19,708 nucleotides of DNA from Nitriliruptoraceae bacterium. GTDB taxonomy: Bacteria > Actinomycetota > Nitriliruptoria > Nitriliruptorales > Nitriliruptoraceae. Below the pieces are notes generated by a model. That model was not told where the DNA came from and ran no database searches. It worked only from the letters and a program-made list of their open reading frames with translations. Where the stretch lies: NCBI GenBank assembly GCA_007118045.1, contig SKTG01000390.1, positions 1 through 19,708 of the forward strand. The letters run 5' to 3'. The position numbers and the translations under genes were made by a program. Below, piece by piece: positions 7,204-15,273 of this stretch (positions within the stretch are counted from its first letter, which is position 1; every line of letters starts with the position of its first letter).

Positions 7204-7709
7204 CGCAGCTCCTGTCGGTGGGTGGCGCGTGCGTCCACACAACGGTTGCTCGTGGGTCCGACTCGGCGTCGCGTCCCCGGTGCGGGTTCGCGTGGGTTGC
7301 CGTGGGTCGGGGCCGCGGGTTCGCGCCGTGGGTTCGCGCTGACCCTCAGGTGAGCGCGCTCGGTGACGCGATGGGGTGGCCACGCGCCCACGGGCGTCGG
7401 TGACCCCGTCCAGCGGGACTGGACGAGGCTGCTGACCCGCAAGGTCGCGGACATCGGCCGGGCCGACCACCCAACCGGATCTCCAGCGAGAGAAGTGGGG
7501 TATCGGCCGGAAGCACGAGAGGCGGCTCCTCCGATGGACCAGCACGGGACGGACCACCGAGCCGATGTGCCCGCCAGCGTCTTGCGGCAGGTTCGACAGT
7601 GCCGGCGGTGAGCGGCATCGCGACCTCAGCCGACGGGCGGCGCGTGATCAACGCACGCAGCTCGACCGGACCGCCAGCCCCACAGCCCCGTCGGAACCGA
7701 GGAGCAACC
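7204..7709. other. Gene-free divergent region with degenerate G-rich repeats
   Basis: This stretch of about 500 bp separates the divergent CBS and DUF4386 genes. Between about 7282 and 7340 there are several imperfect copies of a (C/T)G(C/T)GGGTT(C/G)-type unit at irregular 10-12 bp steps. Long open frames here are GC-rich artefacts with no recognisable protein. I found no convincing core promoter; a GGGTAT hexamer at 7498-7503 resembles a sigma-B-type -10 but lacks a GTTT at the expected distance. Confidence 0.5.
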
Positions 7710-8498
7710 GTGCCACCGCCCACCACCCCGCTCACCCGTACCCCCAACCCCGCAGCGTCGTCCGACGGAGCGAGCGTGGCCGCCCCCAGGCGGCTCGCCC
7801 GTACGGCTGGCCTGCTCTACCTGTCGATGGGCGTCCTCGGGGTCGGCGCCCACCTGGTGGTCCGCGCGGACGTCTACGTCGCCGGCGACGCGGCGGCCAC
7901 CACCGCGAACGTCGTCGCGCACGTGGAACTGTTCCGATGGGCGCTCGTCGCCGATATCGGCATGGTCGCGAGCTTCGCCCTCCTCGGCGTCGCCCTGTAC
8001 CGGCTGCTCGCCGACGTCGACCGGCGTGCCGCGACGGCGATGTTGGTCTTCGTCGCCGTCGGCGCCGGCATGATCCTGACCAACCTCGGCTTCCACCACG
8101 CCGCTCTGCTCGTCGCCACCGACCACGAGGTGGCGGGAGCCTTCGGTCCGGAGGCAGCGGAGGGGCTCACGCTGCTCCTGCTCGACCTCCACGACCACGG
8201 CTACCGCCTCGCCGGGGTCTTCTTCGGGCTGTGGCTGCTGCCGCTCGGCCTGCTGGTGCGGCGTTCGCGAGCCTTCCCCAGGTTCCTCGGCATCGCCCTG
8301 GTCGCGGGCGGGGTGAGCTGGATCGTCGACACGCTGGTCCGTTTCGCCGTCCCCGAGCTGCCAGAGGTGGTGCACGCGGTGTTGAAGGCGCCGACCTTCG
8401 CCGAGTTCTGGCTGCTCGGCTACCTGCTCGTCCGCGGTGTCCGTTCCGCGCCGACCGCAGCGCCCCTCGAAGGACCGGCCGCGACCCACCGCCCGTAG
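7710..8498 (+). CDS. DUF4386 family membrane protein
   Basis: This 262-residue polytopic membrane protein closely follows the DUF4386 pattern. After a Pro/Thr-rich N-terminus, residues 28-50 (RRLARTAGLLYLSMGVLG) form the first helix. An extracytoplasmic segment then contains VVRADVYVAGDAAATTANV (50-68). FRWALVADIGMVASFALLGVALYRLL (75-100) and four further helices complete a six-helix core. LDLHDHGYRLAGVFFGLWLLPLG (158-180) is another family signature. The function of this domain is not known. The GTG start at 7710 is chosen because GAGGAG lies 5 nt upstream; a longer in-frame start at 7599 has no RBS. It lies 78 bp upstream of the potassium channel gene on the same strand and may be co-transcribed with it. 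Codon use looks like its neighbours. Confidence 0.85.
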   Translation: MPPPTTPLTRTPNPAASSDGASVAAPRRLARTAGLLYLSMGVLGVGAHLVVRADVYVAGDAAATTANVVAHVELFRWALVADIGMVASFALLGVALYRLLADVDRRAATAMLVFVAVGAGMILTNLGFHHAALLVATDHEVAGAFGPEAAEGLTLLLLDLHDHGYRLAGVFFGLWLLPLGLLVRRSRAFPRFLGIALVAGGVSWIVDTLVRFAVPELPEVVHAVLKAPTFAEFWLLGYLLVRGVRSAPTAAPLEGPAATHRP

Positions 8499-8576
8499 CG
8501 TGCCCACTTCACCCGGCTCGCCCGGCCGAGACCGCGGAGCCGGTGGCGTGGGCAACGTCGACCGGGAGGGTCACTG

Positions 8577-9338
8577 ATGACAGATGCCGAGCGTCGCGAG
8601 CGCGTGTACGAGCTCTTCGCGCCGCGGCGCGGGGGCGGTGCCGGTCGGGTGGTGGACTGGGCCATCCTGCTGTTGATCGCCGTCAACGTGCTCGCGGTCA
8701 TGTTGGAGACCGTGGACCCGATCCTCGAACGGTTCGGCGGCTTCTTCCACGTCTTGGAACTCGTGTCCGTGGCGGTCTTCACGGTGGAGTACGTGGCGCG
8801 GATCTGGTCGGCCGTTGAGGAGGAGGGCTACGAACGGCCGATCACCGGCCGGCTCCGGTACGCCTCGCGCTTCCTGGTCGTGATCGACCTGCTCGCGATC
8901 CTGCCCTTCTACCTGACCGCGCTCGGCGTCGGGGTCGATCTGCGGTTCCTGCGGGCGCTCCGCCTGGTGCGCCTGTTCCGGCTGATCAAGCTGGCGCGCT
9001 ACTCCGATGCGTTGGAGCGGTTCGTCGAGGTCCTGCGGGAACGGCGCGAGAAGCTGGTGATCGCCGCCTCGGCGAACCTGATGCTCCTCGTCGTGGCGAG
9101 CTCCGCCATGTACATCGTCGAGCATCCCGCCCAGCCCGAGGTCTTCCCCTCGATCCCGGAGACGATGTGGTGGGGTGTGATCACGCTCACCACGGTCGGC
9201 TACGGCGACGTGGTCCCCGTGACCGGGCTCGGCCAGCTCGTGGGCGCCGTGGTCGCCGTGCTCGGGATCGGGATGTTCGCGCTACCGGCGGCGCTGATCG
9301 CCACGGGGTTCAGCGCCGCGACGGGAGTCGAGGAGTGA
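8577..9338 (+). CDS. Voltage-gated-type potassium channel (six-TM, TVGYGD filter)
   Basis: This 253-residue channel of the Kv/ion-transport family should pass K+ across the cytoplasmic membrane as a tetramer. S1 is about 26-45. S2 is about 57-76, with the conserved FTVEYVARIW. S3 is about 98-114 (LVVIDLLAILPFYL). S4 is about 121-141 and carries seven basic residues at every third position: R123, R126, R129, R132, R135, K138 and R141. This is a full voltage-sensor ladder. S5 is about 160-181. The pore helix leads into TVGYGD (206-211), the potassium selectivity filter. S6 is about 219-245. The protein ends soon after S6 with no RCK or cyclic-nucleotide domain, so gating is likely voltage only. 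The ATG has GGGAGGG 7 nt upstream. It follows the DUF4386 gene by 78 bp and is convergent with the response regulator gene. Confidence 0.93.
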   Translation: MTDAERRERVYELFAPRRGGGAGRVVDWAILLLIAVNVLAVMLETVDPILERFGGFFHVLELVSVAVFTVEYVARIWSAVEEEGYERPITGRLRYASRFLVVIDLLAILPFYLTALGVGVDLRFLRALRLVRLFRLIKLARYSDALERFVEVLRERREKLVIAASANLMLLVVASSAMYIVEHPAQPEVFPSIPETMWWGVITLTTVGYGDVVPVTGLGQLVGAVVAVLGIGMFALPAALIATGFSAATGVEE

Positions 9339-9385
9339 AACGGATGTCCGCTGGCGATCTCGACCGGACCCCCAGGGCCGGGCGT

Positions 9386-9988
9386 TCAGATCCAGCCCTC
9401 CTCCCAGGCCCGGTGCGCGGCGGCGTGACGCGACTCGGCGTGGAGCTTGCTCATCGCGTTCGACAGGTAGTTGCGCACCGTGCCGGGGGCGAGGTGGACC
9501 TGCTCGGCGATGCGTTCGACGGAGATCCCCGTGCGGGCCGCCCGCAGGACGTCCAGTTCGCGATCGGTCAACGGGCAGTCGTCCTCGGTGAGCGCCGACG
9601 CCGCGATGTCGGGGTCCACGTAGCGGCGGCCGTCGGCGACGTCGCGGAGGATCTCGGCGAGCCGAACAGCGGGGGTGGTCTTGGGCACGAACCCGGCGAC
9701 GCCGGCCGTGAGCGCGCGGCGCAGCACCCCTGGCCTGGCGTGCCGTGTGACGAGCACGATCCGGGTCGGCAGCTGCTCACCGATCCGCTGCGCGGCCTGC
9801 AGTCCGTCGGCCGGCGGCATCTCGAGGTCGAGCACGGCGACGTCGGGGCGGTGCTCGAGGGCGAGATCGACGGCGGCCGTCGAGGTGGCGGCCTGTGCCA
9901 CGACGTCGAGGTCGTCCTCGAGGTCGAGCAGAGCCGCCAGGGCACCCCGGATGAGGTCCTCGTCGTCAGCGAGCAGCAGCCGGATCAC
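9386..9988 (-). CDS. NarL/LuxR-family response regulator (DesR-like)
   Basis: This 200-residue transcription factor pairs with the histidine kinase encoded directly upstream. The receiver domain (1-118) has the acidic pocket D8/D9, phospho-acceptor D54 in AVLDLEMPPADG, the switch T81 in LVTRHA, and K103 in GFVPKTT. A linker leads to a LuxR-type helix-turn-helix (about 138-200) with LTDRELDVLRAARTGISVERIAEQVHLAPGTVRNYL, where APGTVRNYL is the recognition helix. Its ATG overlaps the kinase stop by 4 nt (9985-9988), so the two are translationally coupled. The DesR subgroup commonly controls an adjacent ABC exporter, which here is the divergent operon starting at 11374. The inverted repeat at 11281-11313 is the obvious candidate binding site. 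The signal is not known. Confidence 0.95.
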   Translation of the reverse strand: MIRLLLADDEDLIRGALAALLDLEDDLDVVAQAATSTAAVDLALEHRPDVAVLDLEMPPADGLQAAQRIGEQLPTRIVLVTRHARPGVLRRALTAGVAGFVPKTTPAVRLAEILRDVADGRRYVDPDIAASALTEDDCPLTDRELDVLRAARTGISVERIAEQVHLAPGTVRNYLSNAMSKLHAESRHAAAHRAWEEGWI

Positions 9989-11190
9989 GAACCGCTCCCA
10001 CGCTGGGCAGGGGCGCCAGCGACCGCGGTCGGCAACGTCGCGTGCACCTCGAAGCGGTCGCCGTCGCGCCGCCAGATCAGCGTGGCACCGCCGGCCTGCA
10101 GCCGCTCGGCGAGGTCGTGCAGGCCGCCGCCGTCCGCCGTGGTCGGATCGGTGTGGACACCGTCGTTGGTGACGGTCAGGAGCGTGTCATCGTCCCGGCG
10201 CAGACCGATGTCGGCACGCGTCGCCGTGGAGTGTCGCAGTACGTTGGTGATCGCTTCGCGGACCACGAGTCCGAGCAGGTGCCGGGCGTCCTCGGTCAGG
10301 CCCTCGACGTGGACGTCCGGGTCGACGTGGAGCTGGGCGTCGATGCCCGCAGACGCCAACACGGAGGTCGCGTTCGCGATCTCCGCATCGAGGCTCGTCC
10401 GCCGGTACCCCTGTACGACGGCGCGCGTGTCGCGCCGCGCGTCCGCGGCCAGACGCTGGACCTCGTCGATCTCGTGGCGTGCCGCCTCGGGGTCGGCAGC
10501 CAGCAGACGGCCGGCCAGCTCGCTCTTCAGGGCGATCACCTGCAGGTGGTGGCCCTGGATGTCGTGGAGGTCGGCCGCGAACCTCAAGCGCTCGTTGGCG
10601 ACGGCGAGCGCTGCGGCCCGTCGGCGCGCTTCGTCCAGCTGCACGGCGACCCGCCAGGTCCACAACGTGGCCAGCGTCAGGAAGAGCGCGAACACGGTCG
10701 TGAGCGTGCCGGACGTCGCCAAGCCGCCGGGGGAGTGGTCGTCCTGGAGGCCACCGACCGTCAGGCCGACGACGAGCGCCGCGAGCACCGTCCCGGTGAT
10801 CGCGATCTGGCGGCGACCGGGCCGCAACCGAGCCAGCCCCACCGACACGACCATCGCCGGGGCGAACGCCCACAGCACGGTATCCCCGGCATGGAGCCAG
10901 CTGGCCGCCACGATCACGGAGGCCACGCCGCCAACCCCGAGCAGGCCGAGCCGTGCCCGCTCCGAGCGGGGCTGCGGGGCCGGCATCGGCGTGACCTCGT
11001 CGGCGATCAACGGGACCAGCGTGGCGATGACCGTCAGGACGGCCAGCAGCGCCACCGTGCCGCCCGGGTCTGGCGGATAGGGGACCGGTCCGGTGATCGC
11101 GGGGAGCAGCAGGAGCACGACCACCGCGCTGACCATGCTCCAGTAGGTGTAGCGCCGGAAGGTCTCCAGGCCGGACACGGCCGTGGCCAT
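9985..11190 (-). CDS. DesK-type sensor histidine kinase
   Basis: This membrane kinase has 401 residues from the chosen start. Five or six hydrophobic helices occupy about 18-180, forming the sensor. A HisKA_3 dimerisation domain follows with DLHDIQGHHLQVIALKSELA (208-227), where H209 is the predicted phospho-acceptor. The HATPase domain has an N-box REAITNVLRHS (311-321, N316), G1 TNDGVH (341-346) and G2 GGGLHDLAERL (354-364). The family normally has DLHD followed by LGH; here that segment is DIQGHH, a mild variation. The start is uncertain. ATG at 11190 has GAGGA 7 nt upstream and begins MATAVSGLETFRRYTYW, a usual N-terminus for the group. ATG at 11217 and 11244 are in frame but lack an RBS. 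It is coupled to the response regulator by a 4-nt overlap. Confidence 0.93.
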   Translation of the reverse strand: MATAVSGLETFRRYTYWSMVSAVVVLLLLPAITGPVPYPPDPGGTVALLAVLTVIATLVPLIADEVTPMPAPQPRSERARLGLLGVGGVASVIVAASWLHAGDTVLWAFAPAMVVSVGLARLRPGRRQIAITGTVLAALVVGLTVGGLQDDHSPGGLATSGTLTTVFALFLTLATLWTWRVAVQLDEARRRAAALAVANERLRFAADLHDIQGHHLQVIALKSELAGRLLAADPEAARHEIDEVQRLAADARRDTRAVVQGYRRTSLDAEIANATSVLASAGIDAQLHVDPDVHVEGLTEDARHLLGLVVREAITNVLRHSTATRADIGLRRDDDTLLTVTNDGVHTDPTTADGGGLHDLAERLQAGGATLIWRRDGDRFEVHATLPTAVAGAPAQRGSGS

Positions 11191-11280
11191 GACGGGATCC
11201 TCGTCGCCGTCAGGCATGGGAACGTCGTTGCGGTCGCCGGTCATGGCGGCATGGTCGCAGACGTCCGGTCGCACCGCCCG

Positions 11281-11313
11281 TGACGGATGTCATCACGACG
11301 TGTGCATCCGTCA
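11281..11313. promoter_or_regulatory. Inverted repeat in the kinase/ABC divergent region (regulator operator candidate)
   Basis: A perfect 9-bp inverted repeat, TGACGGATG at 11281-11289 and CATCCGTCA at 11305-11313, has a 15-nt spacer. The left arm also belongs to a smaller dyad, TGAC-GGAT-GTCA (11281-11292). It lies just before a possible -35 of the ABC operon, where a NarL-type activator would be expected to bind. That the adjacent response regulator binds it is inference. Confidence 0.5.
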
Positions 11314-11315
11314 TC

Positions 11316-11343
11316 TTCACCCGTCGGGGCATGGCACTACCTC
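11316..11343 (+). promoter_or_regulatory. Weak core promoter candidate for the ABC operon
   Basis: TTCACC (11316-11321), 16 nt, then TACCTC (11338-11343). The -35 matches 4 of 6 consensus bases; the -10 is poor. A weak promoter next to an operator fits activator dependence, but the match alone is not strong. Confidence 0.25.
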
Positions 11344-11373
11344 GGTGCTGGCCCGCCGGGCATCGTGACGGTC

Positions 11374-12486
11374 ATGGACACCACATCACACACCGACCAG
11401 ACCACCTCGGCGACCGCGGAGCAGGCCGTGCGAGGTTCCTCCTCGCGGTCGCCGGCGACGCTCCCGACGGGCTCCGCCGAGGGCGGGGCCGTGTCGACGG
11501 CAACGACCACGGGGGAGGGGCATCAGCTCCACATCGACTCCGTGGTGCTCTCCGCCCGCGGCCTGCGGTGCCGGTACGGCCGCTTCGAGGCGGTGAGAGG
11601 CATCGACCTGGAGGTCCGTCGGGGGGAGCTGTTCGCGTTGCTCGGCACCAACGGAGCCGGCAAGACGACGACGCTCGAGACCCTGGAGGGGCAGCGGAGC
11701 GCCGACGACGGCGACGTCGAGGTGTTGGGGCTCGACCCCCGTGCGGACCGGCGCGCTCTGGCGGCGAGGATCGGGGTGATGTTCCAGGCGTCCGGGCTGC
11801 CGGGCGACCTGACCCCGGGGGAGGTGCTCGACGTGTGGACTCGGCTCGTGCCCGGCGCGCCGCGCCACCTCGATGCTGCCGCCGTGCTGGACCGGGTCGA
11901 CCTCGGCCATCGCGCCGAGGTGCGTGTGCGACAGCTGTCCGGCGGCGAACGACGTCGCCTGGAGCTCGCGCTGGCCCTCGTCAACGACCCGGAGCTGATC
12001 TTCCTCGACGAGCCCACCACGGCCATGGACCCGGAGGCCCGTCAGCGCACCTGGCGCATCCTCGAGGACCTCCGCGCCGAGGGCGCGACCATCGTGCTCA
12101 CGACCCACTACCTCGAGGAAGCCGAGGCTCTGGCCGATCGCCTCGCCATCATGCACGGCGGACATCTCGCGACCACCGGCACGCTCGCTGAGATGGTCGC
12201 CAGCCAACACGCCACGATCACCGCCCGGTTGCCCGACGACACACCACGGTTGCCGTCGCCGCTCGAGGCGAACGCGGCCCAGGACGCGTCCGGGCGCCTC
12301 ATCGTGTCCACGCCACGGCTCCAGGACGACCTGAGCGAGTTGCTGAGCTGGGCCGACACGCACGGGGTCCACCTCGAAGGTCTGCAGGCGGCCGACGCGT
12401 CGCTCGCGCAGGTCTTCCATCGGATCGCCGACTCCTCGCCCGCGAACGAGGACGTGACCATCACATCCCAGGAGGGTGCACGATGA
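11374..12486 (+). CDS. ABC transporter ATP-binding protein (drug-exporter type)
   Basis: This 370-residue nucleotide-binding subunit is most like DrrA/CcmA-type exporters. The ABC domain begins near residue 58 after an unusual Ser/Thr/Ala-rich N-terminal extension. Walker A is GTNGAGKTT (91-99), the Q-loop is Q138 in VMFQASG, the signature is LSGGERRRLEL (188-198), Walker B is LIFLDEP (208-214), and the H-loop is H245 in LTTHYLEEAEALADR. The C-terminal region (about 280-360) is the accessory domain common in this branch. Its stop overlaps the permease start by 4 nt. The start is not certain: ATG at 11374 has no clear Shine-Dalgarno sequence, so a leaderless or short-leader transcript is possible, and the in-frame GTG at 11365 is an alternative. 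Divergent from its likely two-component regulators. Confidence 0.93.
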   Translation: MDTTSHTDQTTSATAEQAVRGSSSRSPATLPTGSAEGGAVSTATTTGEGHQLHIDSVVLSARGLRCRYGRFEAVRGIDLEVRRGELFALLGTNGAGKTTTLETLEGQRSADDGDVEVLGLDPRADRRALAARIGVMFQASGLPGDLTPGEVLDVWTRLVPGAPRHLDAAAVLDRVDLGHRAEVRVRQLSGGERRRLELALALVNDPELIFLDEPTTAMDPEARQRTWRILEDLRAEGATIVLTTHYLEEAEALADRLAIMHGGHLATTGTLAEMVASQHATITARLPDDTPRLPSPLEANAAQDASGRLIVSTPRLQDDLSELLSWADTHGVHLEGLQAADASLAQVFHRIADSSPANEDVTITSQEGAR

Positions 12487-13232
12487 GCACCACCGCCGCG
12501 TTGATGCGCACCGAGCTGACGCTGCTGCGTCGCGACACGACCGCCTGGGGCACCGCCGTGGCCCTGCCGCTGCTGCTCGGTGCGGCCTGGGTGGTCAACG
12601 AGCCGCTGATCGGCGACGGGCTCGGTGCCGTGGTCGTCCTGCAGGTCGTCGGCCTGCTGATCTTCACGCTGCACACCGTCGGCACGATGTCACTGGCCAG
12701 CCGTCGTGAGCAGCTCGTGCTCAAGCGCTGGCGTAGCTCGCAGGCCTCGGCCACCAGCGTGCTGATCGGCACGATCGGGGTACCCGCCGGCCTGGTCGTC
12801 GCACAGGCCGCGGCGCTGACCGCGATCACGGCCCTGGTCTACGGCCAGACACCAGCCAGTGTGACGATGCTCGGTGTCGGGGTGCTCGCCGGCGTGGTCA
12901 GCGTGGGCGCCGTCACCTTCGTCGTCGCCGCGTTCACCCGCTCCGCGGAGCACGCGATGATCACGACGTTCCCGGTGATCGCGGTGCTGATGGGCGCCAC
13001 GATGTGGACGCTGATGCGCCCCCTCGACGCCTTCGACTGGCCAGCGCTCGCGGTCCCCGGTAGCGGCGCCATCCAGCTGTTACGGCTCGGGTGGGAGGGT
13101 CCGTCACCCGCCGGCGACAGCTTCGCGACCTGGGTGACACAGGCCGCACCGAGCCTCGGTGCCACGGCCGTACTCACCCTGCTCGCCACGGCGACGGCGT
13201 TGCGATGGTTCCGCTGGGAACCACGCGGGTGA
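12483..13232 (+). CDS. ABC-2 type transporter permease
   Basis: This 249-residue integral membrane subunit pairs with the preceding ATPase. Six hydrophobic segments lie at about 24-40, 47-70, 97-120, 127-151, 158-178 and 224-243. Between helices 2 and 3, the basic motif SRREQLVLKRWRSS (73-86) is the ABC-2 permease hallmark that contacts the ATPase. Length and topology are normal for half-size ABC-2 permeases, which work as dimers. The ATG lies inside the ATPase stop (ATGA) with GGAGGG 6 nt upstream, so translation is coupled and well initiated. With the DesK/DesR pair it forms a detoxification or lipid-stress export unit by analogy with other actinobacterial and Firmicute systems. The exported compound cannot be inferred. 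It converges on the alpha/beta hydrolase gene. Confidence 0.9.
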   Translation: MSTTAALMRTELTLLRRDTTAWGTAVALPLLLGAAWVVNEPLIGDGLGAVVVLQVVGLLIFTLHTVGTMSLASRREQLVLKRWRSSQASATSVLIGTIGVPAGLVVAQAAALTAITALVYGQTPASVTMLGVGVLAGVVSVGAVTFVVAAFTRSAEHAMITTFPVIAVLMGATMWTLMRPLDAFDWPALAVPGSGAIQLLRLGWEGPSPAGDSFATWVTQAAPSLGATAVLTLLATATALRWFRWEPRG

Positions 13233-13243
13233 GTCCCAGATCC

Positions 13244-13279
13244 TCCTGAGCCGGTCGTGTTCGGACGTCGTGCTCAGGA
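13244..13279. terminator. 8-bp inverted repeat overlapping a stop codon between convergent genes
   Basis: TCCTGAGC (13244-13251) and GCTCAGGA (13272-13279) are perfectly complementary around a 20-nt loop. The right arm contains the hydrolase stop codon (13274-13276), and the permease stop is 11 bp to the left. No T-tract follows. A bidirectional terminator or 3'-end hairpin is the likeliest role by position. Confidence 0.45.
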
Positions 13280-14095
13280 CCGGGCACGGGGACCTGAGGG
13301 GGCAGCCTCCACCTCGAGCAGGAAACGACGTACCTGCTCGTCGAAGCGCTCGGGTGCCTCGAGGTTGTGGACGTGTCCGACCCCGGGCAGCAGAACGAGC
13401 TGGGACGTGGGGATCGCGGCGTGCAGGCCCTCGGCGACGGGCAGGGGGGCACGCACGTCCGCGTCGCCGTAGAGCAGCAGCGTCGGGACCGAGATGCCGG
13501 GGAGCACGGACCGGAGATCGGCCTCGGCGAAGGCTCGCAGCATGGGCAGCATCCCCGCCGGCCTGGTGTCGAGCATCATCGCGACGGTGTCGTCGATGAC
13601 CTCCTGGTCCACCTCGGAGGCGAAGAAGGTGGGCAGGTAGTGCTCGACCCACTCCTCGGGAGGACGCTCCGCGTCGGCCGTGGCCATGCTCAGTCGCCGG
13701 TCGACCTCCTCTGGCGGGAGCGATCCGGCCCAGCCCGCGTAGGCGGATGCCAGGACCAACGAGCGCGGCAGGTCCGGATAGCGGTCAGACAGCGCGATCG
13801 CCAAGCCGCCCCCGAACGACAGACCCAGCACGTGCGGCCGGACCAGACCCAGGCCGGTGACCAACCCGGCGAGGCAATCGGCGTAGTCGCTCAGGCCGAA
13901 CGTCCCGGGCGGGTCCGACGACCCGCCGCACCCTGGTGCGTCCCAGACCACGACGGTCCAGGCATCGGCGAACGTGTCGAGCTGCCGACGCCAGACCCGG
14001 TGGTCGCCGAGCCCTCCGTGCAGCAGCACGAGCGGGGGACCGGCGCCGGTCATCTCGAAGGCGATGCGGAGCCCGCCGACATCGAGCTGTTCCAC
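13274..14095 (-). CDS. Alpha/beta-fold hydrolase
   Basis: This 273-residue enzyme of the alpha/beta hydrolase superfamily is probably cytoplasmic, with no signal peptide. The oxyanion-hole segment is LLHGGLGDH (24-32). The nucleophile elbow is GLSFGGG (91-97) with S93. The acid is probably D213 in LYGDADVRAP, and the histidine is H241 in GVGHVHNLE. WDAPGCGGSSDP (51-62) is the usual G-x-G-x-S turn before helix B. The cap region (about 120-185) is helical. The substrate cannot be told from sequence; esters, lactones or haloalkane-like compounds are possible. The start is a GTG at 14095 with only a weak AGG upstream. Downstream of the epimerase on the same strand with a 117-bp gap, so joint transcription is possible but not certain. 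Confidence 0.9.
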   Translation of the reverse strand: MEQLDVGGLRIAFEMTGAGPPLVLLHGGLGDHRVWRRQLDTFADAWTVVVWDAPGCGGSSDPPGTFGLSDYADCLAGLVTGLGLVRPHVLGLSFGGGLAIALSDRYPDLPRSLVLASAYAGWAGSLPPEEVDRRLSMATADAERPPEEWVEHYLPTFFASEVDQEVIDDTVAMMLDTRPAGMLPMLRAFAEADLRSVLPGISVPTLLLYGDADVRAPLPVAEGLHAAIPTSQLVLLPGVGHVHNLEAPERFDEQVRRFLLEVEAAPSGPRARS

Positions 14096-14212
14096 GGTCG
14101 CTGCCTATCGGTCGACCTGCTTCGCGAGGACCATCGTGTCACGCGGGCCATCCCGACGTCTCCGCACACCGGGCGCCTGGGAGCCACGGCACCGTCGGCC
14201 CCGGAGCGACGG

Positions 14213-15235
14213 TCAGGCGGCGGCGAGCTTTCCGGCCTGCCGGTCGGAGAGGTGGCCGGCCCGGTACAGCCACGTGATCGTGTCGCCGATCGTCTCGGCC
14301 ATCGGACGCCATCGCAACCCGAGTGCCTCCTGGTCCGCGCCGTCATCGACGGGGACACCGTGCTCGAGCGAGTACACGTTCATCGAAGAGAAGCCTGGAT
14401 CGATGCCGCGACGTTGGGCCACGTCGGCCACGCGTCCGACCAACCGGACCAGGGGCGTCGGCGTTGGGACGAGGGGCAGACGTCGCCCGGTGACCTCGCG
14501 CGCGAGGTCACGCAGCTCGGCGTAAGCGATCGGCCGACCCGCGAGCAGGTAACGGGGGGCAGGCCGTTCCAGATCGAAGATGCGAGCGTGGGCGACGGCG
14601 ACGTCCCGCACATCGACCACCGGGAACGTTCCAGGCACGTCCGAGGAGACCGGGTCGGTGAGCAGGGAGTGCAGGATCCCGGTGCTCTCGCCGAGGTAGG
14701 GGTCGTGGGGCCCGAGGACGAACCCCGGGTTGGTGACGACGACCTCAGCGCCGTGCTCCGCCAACCCGAGAGCGATCCGTTCGGCCTCGGCCTTGGACTC
14801 CAGGTAGGGACCTTCCGGGTCTCCTGTGGGCGTGGCGGAGGTCATCGGCGCTTCGCACGGCATCAGAGCGACGTACGACGAGACGTGCACGATCGGTGCG
14901 AGCCCGCACTCAGCAGCCAGCTGGAGCACCGAACACGTGCCGTCGACGTTGACCTCGCGCATCCGCTCGGCATCGGCCTGGTTCAGGCTGTAGACGTTGG
15001 CCCCGTGCAGCAGGGCGTCGACCCCGTCCAGCGCCGCGGCGAGCGCGTCGCGACCATCGAGCACGTCACCTCCGACGGTTTCGACGTCGTCGGCCGTGCG
15101 ACCGAGCGGGCCCAGGGCCGCCCCGACCCGTTCCGGGTTCCGGGCGAGCACGCGGACGGCATGACCCGAGTCGAGCAGGGCCGCAACGATGTGCGCGCCC
15201 ACGTGCCCCGTGCCACCCGTGACCAGCACCCGCAT
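14213..15235 (-). CDS. NAD(P)-dependent epimerase/dehydratase-type reductase (extended SDR)
   Basis: This 340-residue extended short-chain dehydrogenase has the nucleotide-binding motif VTGGTGHVG (5-13), a ribose-contact region RVLARNPER (28-36), and D60 in GDVLDG. The catalytic serine is in VHVSSYV (116-122), and Y144 and K148 form the YLESK version of YxxxK. NPGFVLGPHDPY (169-180) is the typical extended-SDR segment that closes the active site. This subgroup includes dihydroflavonol-4-reductase-like and sterol-dehydrogenase-like enzymes, so the natural substrate is open. ATG at 15235 has GGAGG 4 nt upstream, which excludes an in-frame start at 15274. A good promoter with an overlapping palindrome lies directly upstream (15261-15293). 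Confidence 0.9.
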   Translation of the reverse strand: MRVLVTGGTGHVGAHIVAALLDSGHAVRVLARNPERVGAALGPLGRTADDVETVGGDVLDGRDALAAALDGVDALLHGANVYSLNQADAERMREVNVDGTCSVLQLAAECGLAPIVHVSSYVALMPCEAPMTSATPTGDPEGPYLESKAEAERIALGLAEHGAEVVVTNPGFVLGPHDPYLGESTGILHSLLTDPVSSDVPGTFPVVDVRDVAVAHARIFDLERPAPRYLLAGRPIAYAELRDLAREVTGRRLPLVPTPTPLVRLVGRVADVAQRRGIDPGFSSMNVYSLEHGVPVDDGADQEALGLRWRPMAETIGDTITWLYRAGHLSDRQAGKLAAA

Positions 15236-15260
15236 GCTGCCTCCGCCGATCCCGCGAGGG

Positions 15261-15273
15261 TGACAGCCTGTCA
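15261..15273. promoter_or_regulatory. Palindrome TGACAG-C-CTGTCA covering the epimerase -10
   Basis: This perfect 6-bp dyad with a 1-nt centre exactly encloses the predicted -10. A repressor bound here would block transcription. A second dyad, GTGAC-CAC-GTCAC at 15301-15313, lies 8 nt upstream of the -35 and shares the TGAC half-site core. Confidence 0.5.

Noticed and set aside
7282..7340. G-rich degenerate repeats as a possible structured RNA or riboswitch
   Set aside because: Units are irregular and I could not form a convincing conserved fold; it is noted only within the gene-free stretch.
7498..7503. GGGTAT as a sigma-B-type -10 for the DUF4386 gene
   Set aside because: No GTTT-like -35 at the required distance, and it lies about 200 bp from the start codon.
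9167..11080. A 637-codon plus-strand open frame across the channel end, response regulator and kinase
   Set aside because: It overlaps three confident genes in other frames, and its translation is Arg/Ser/Pro-rich with no domain.
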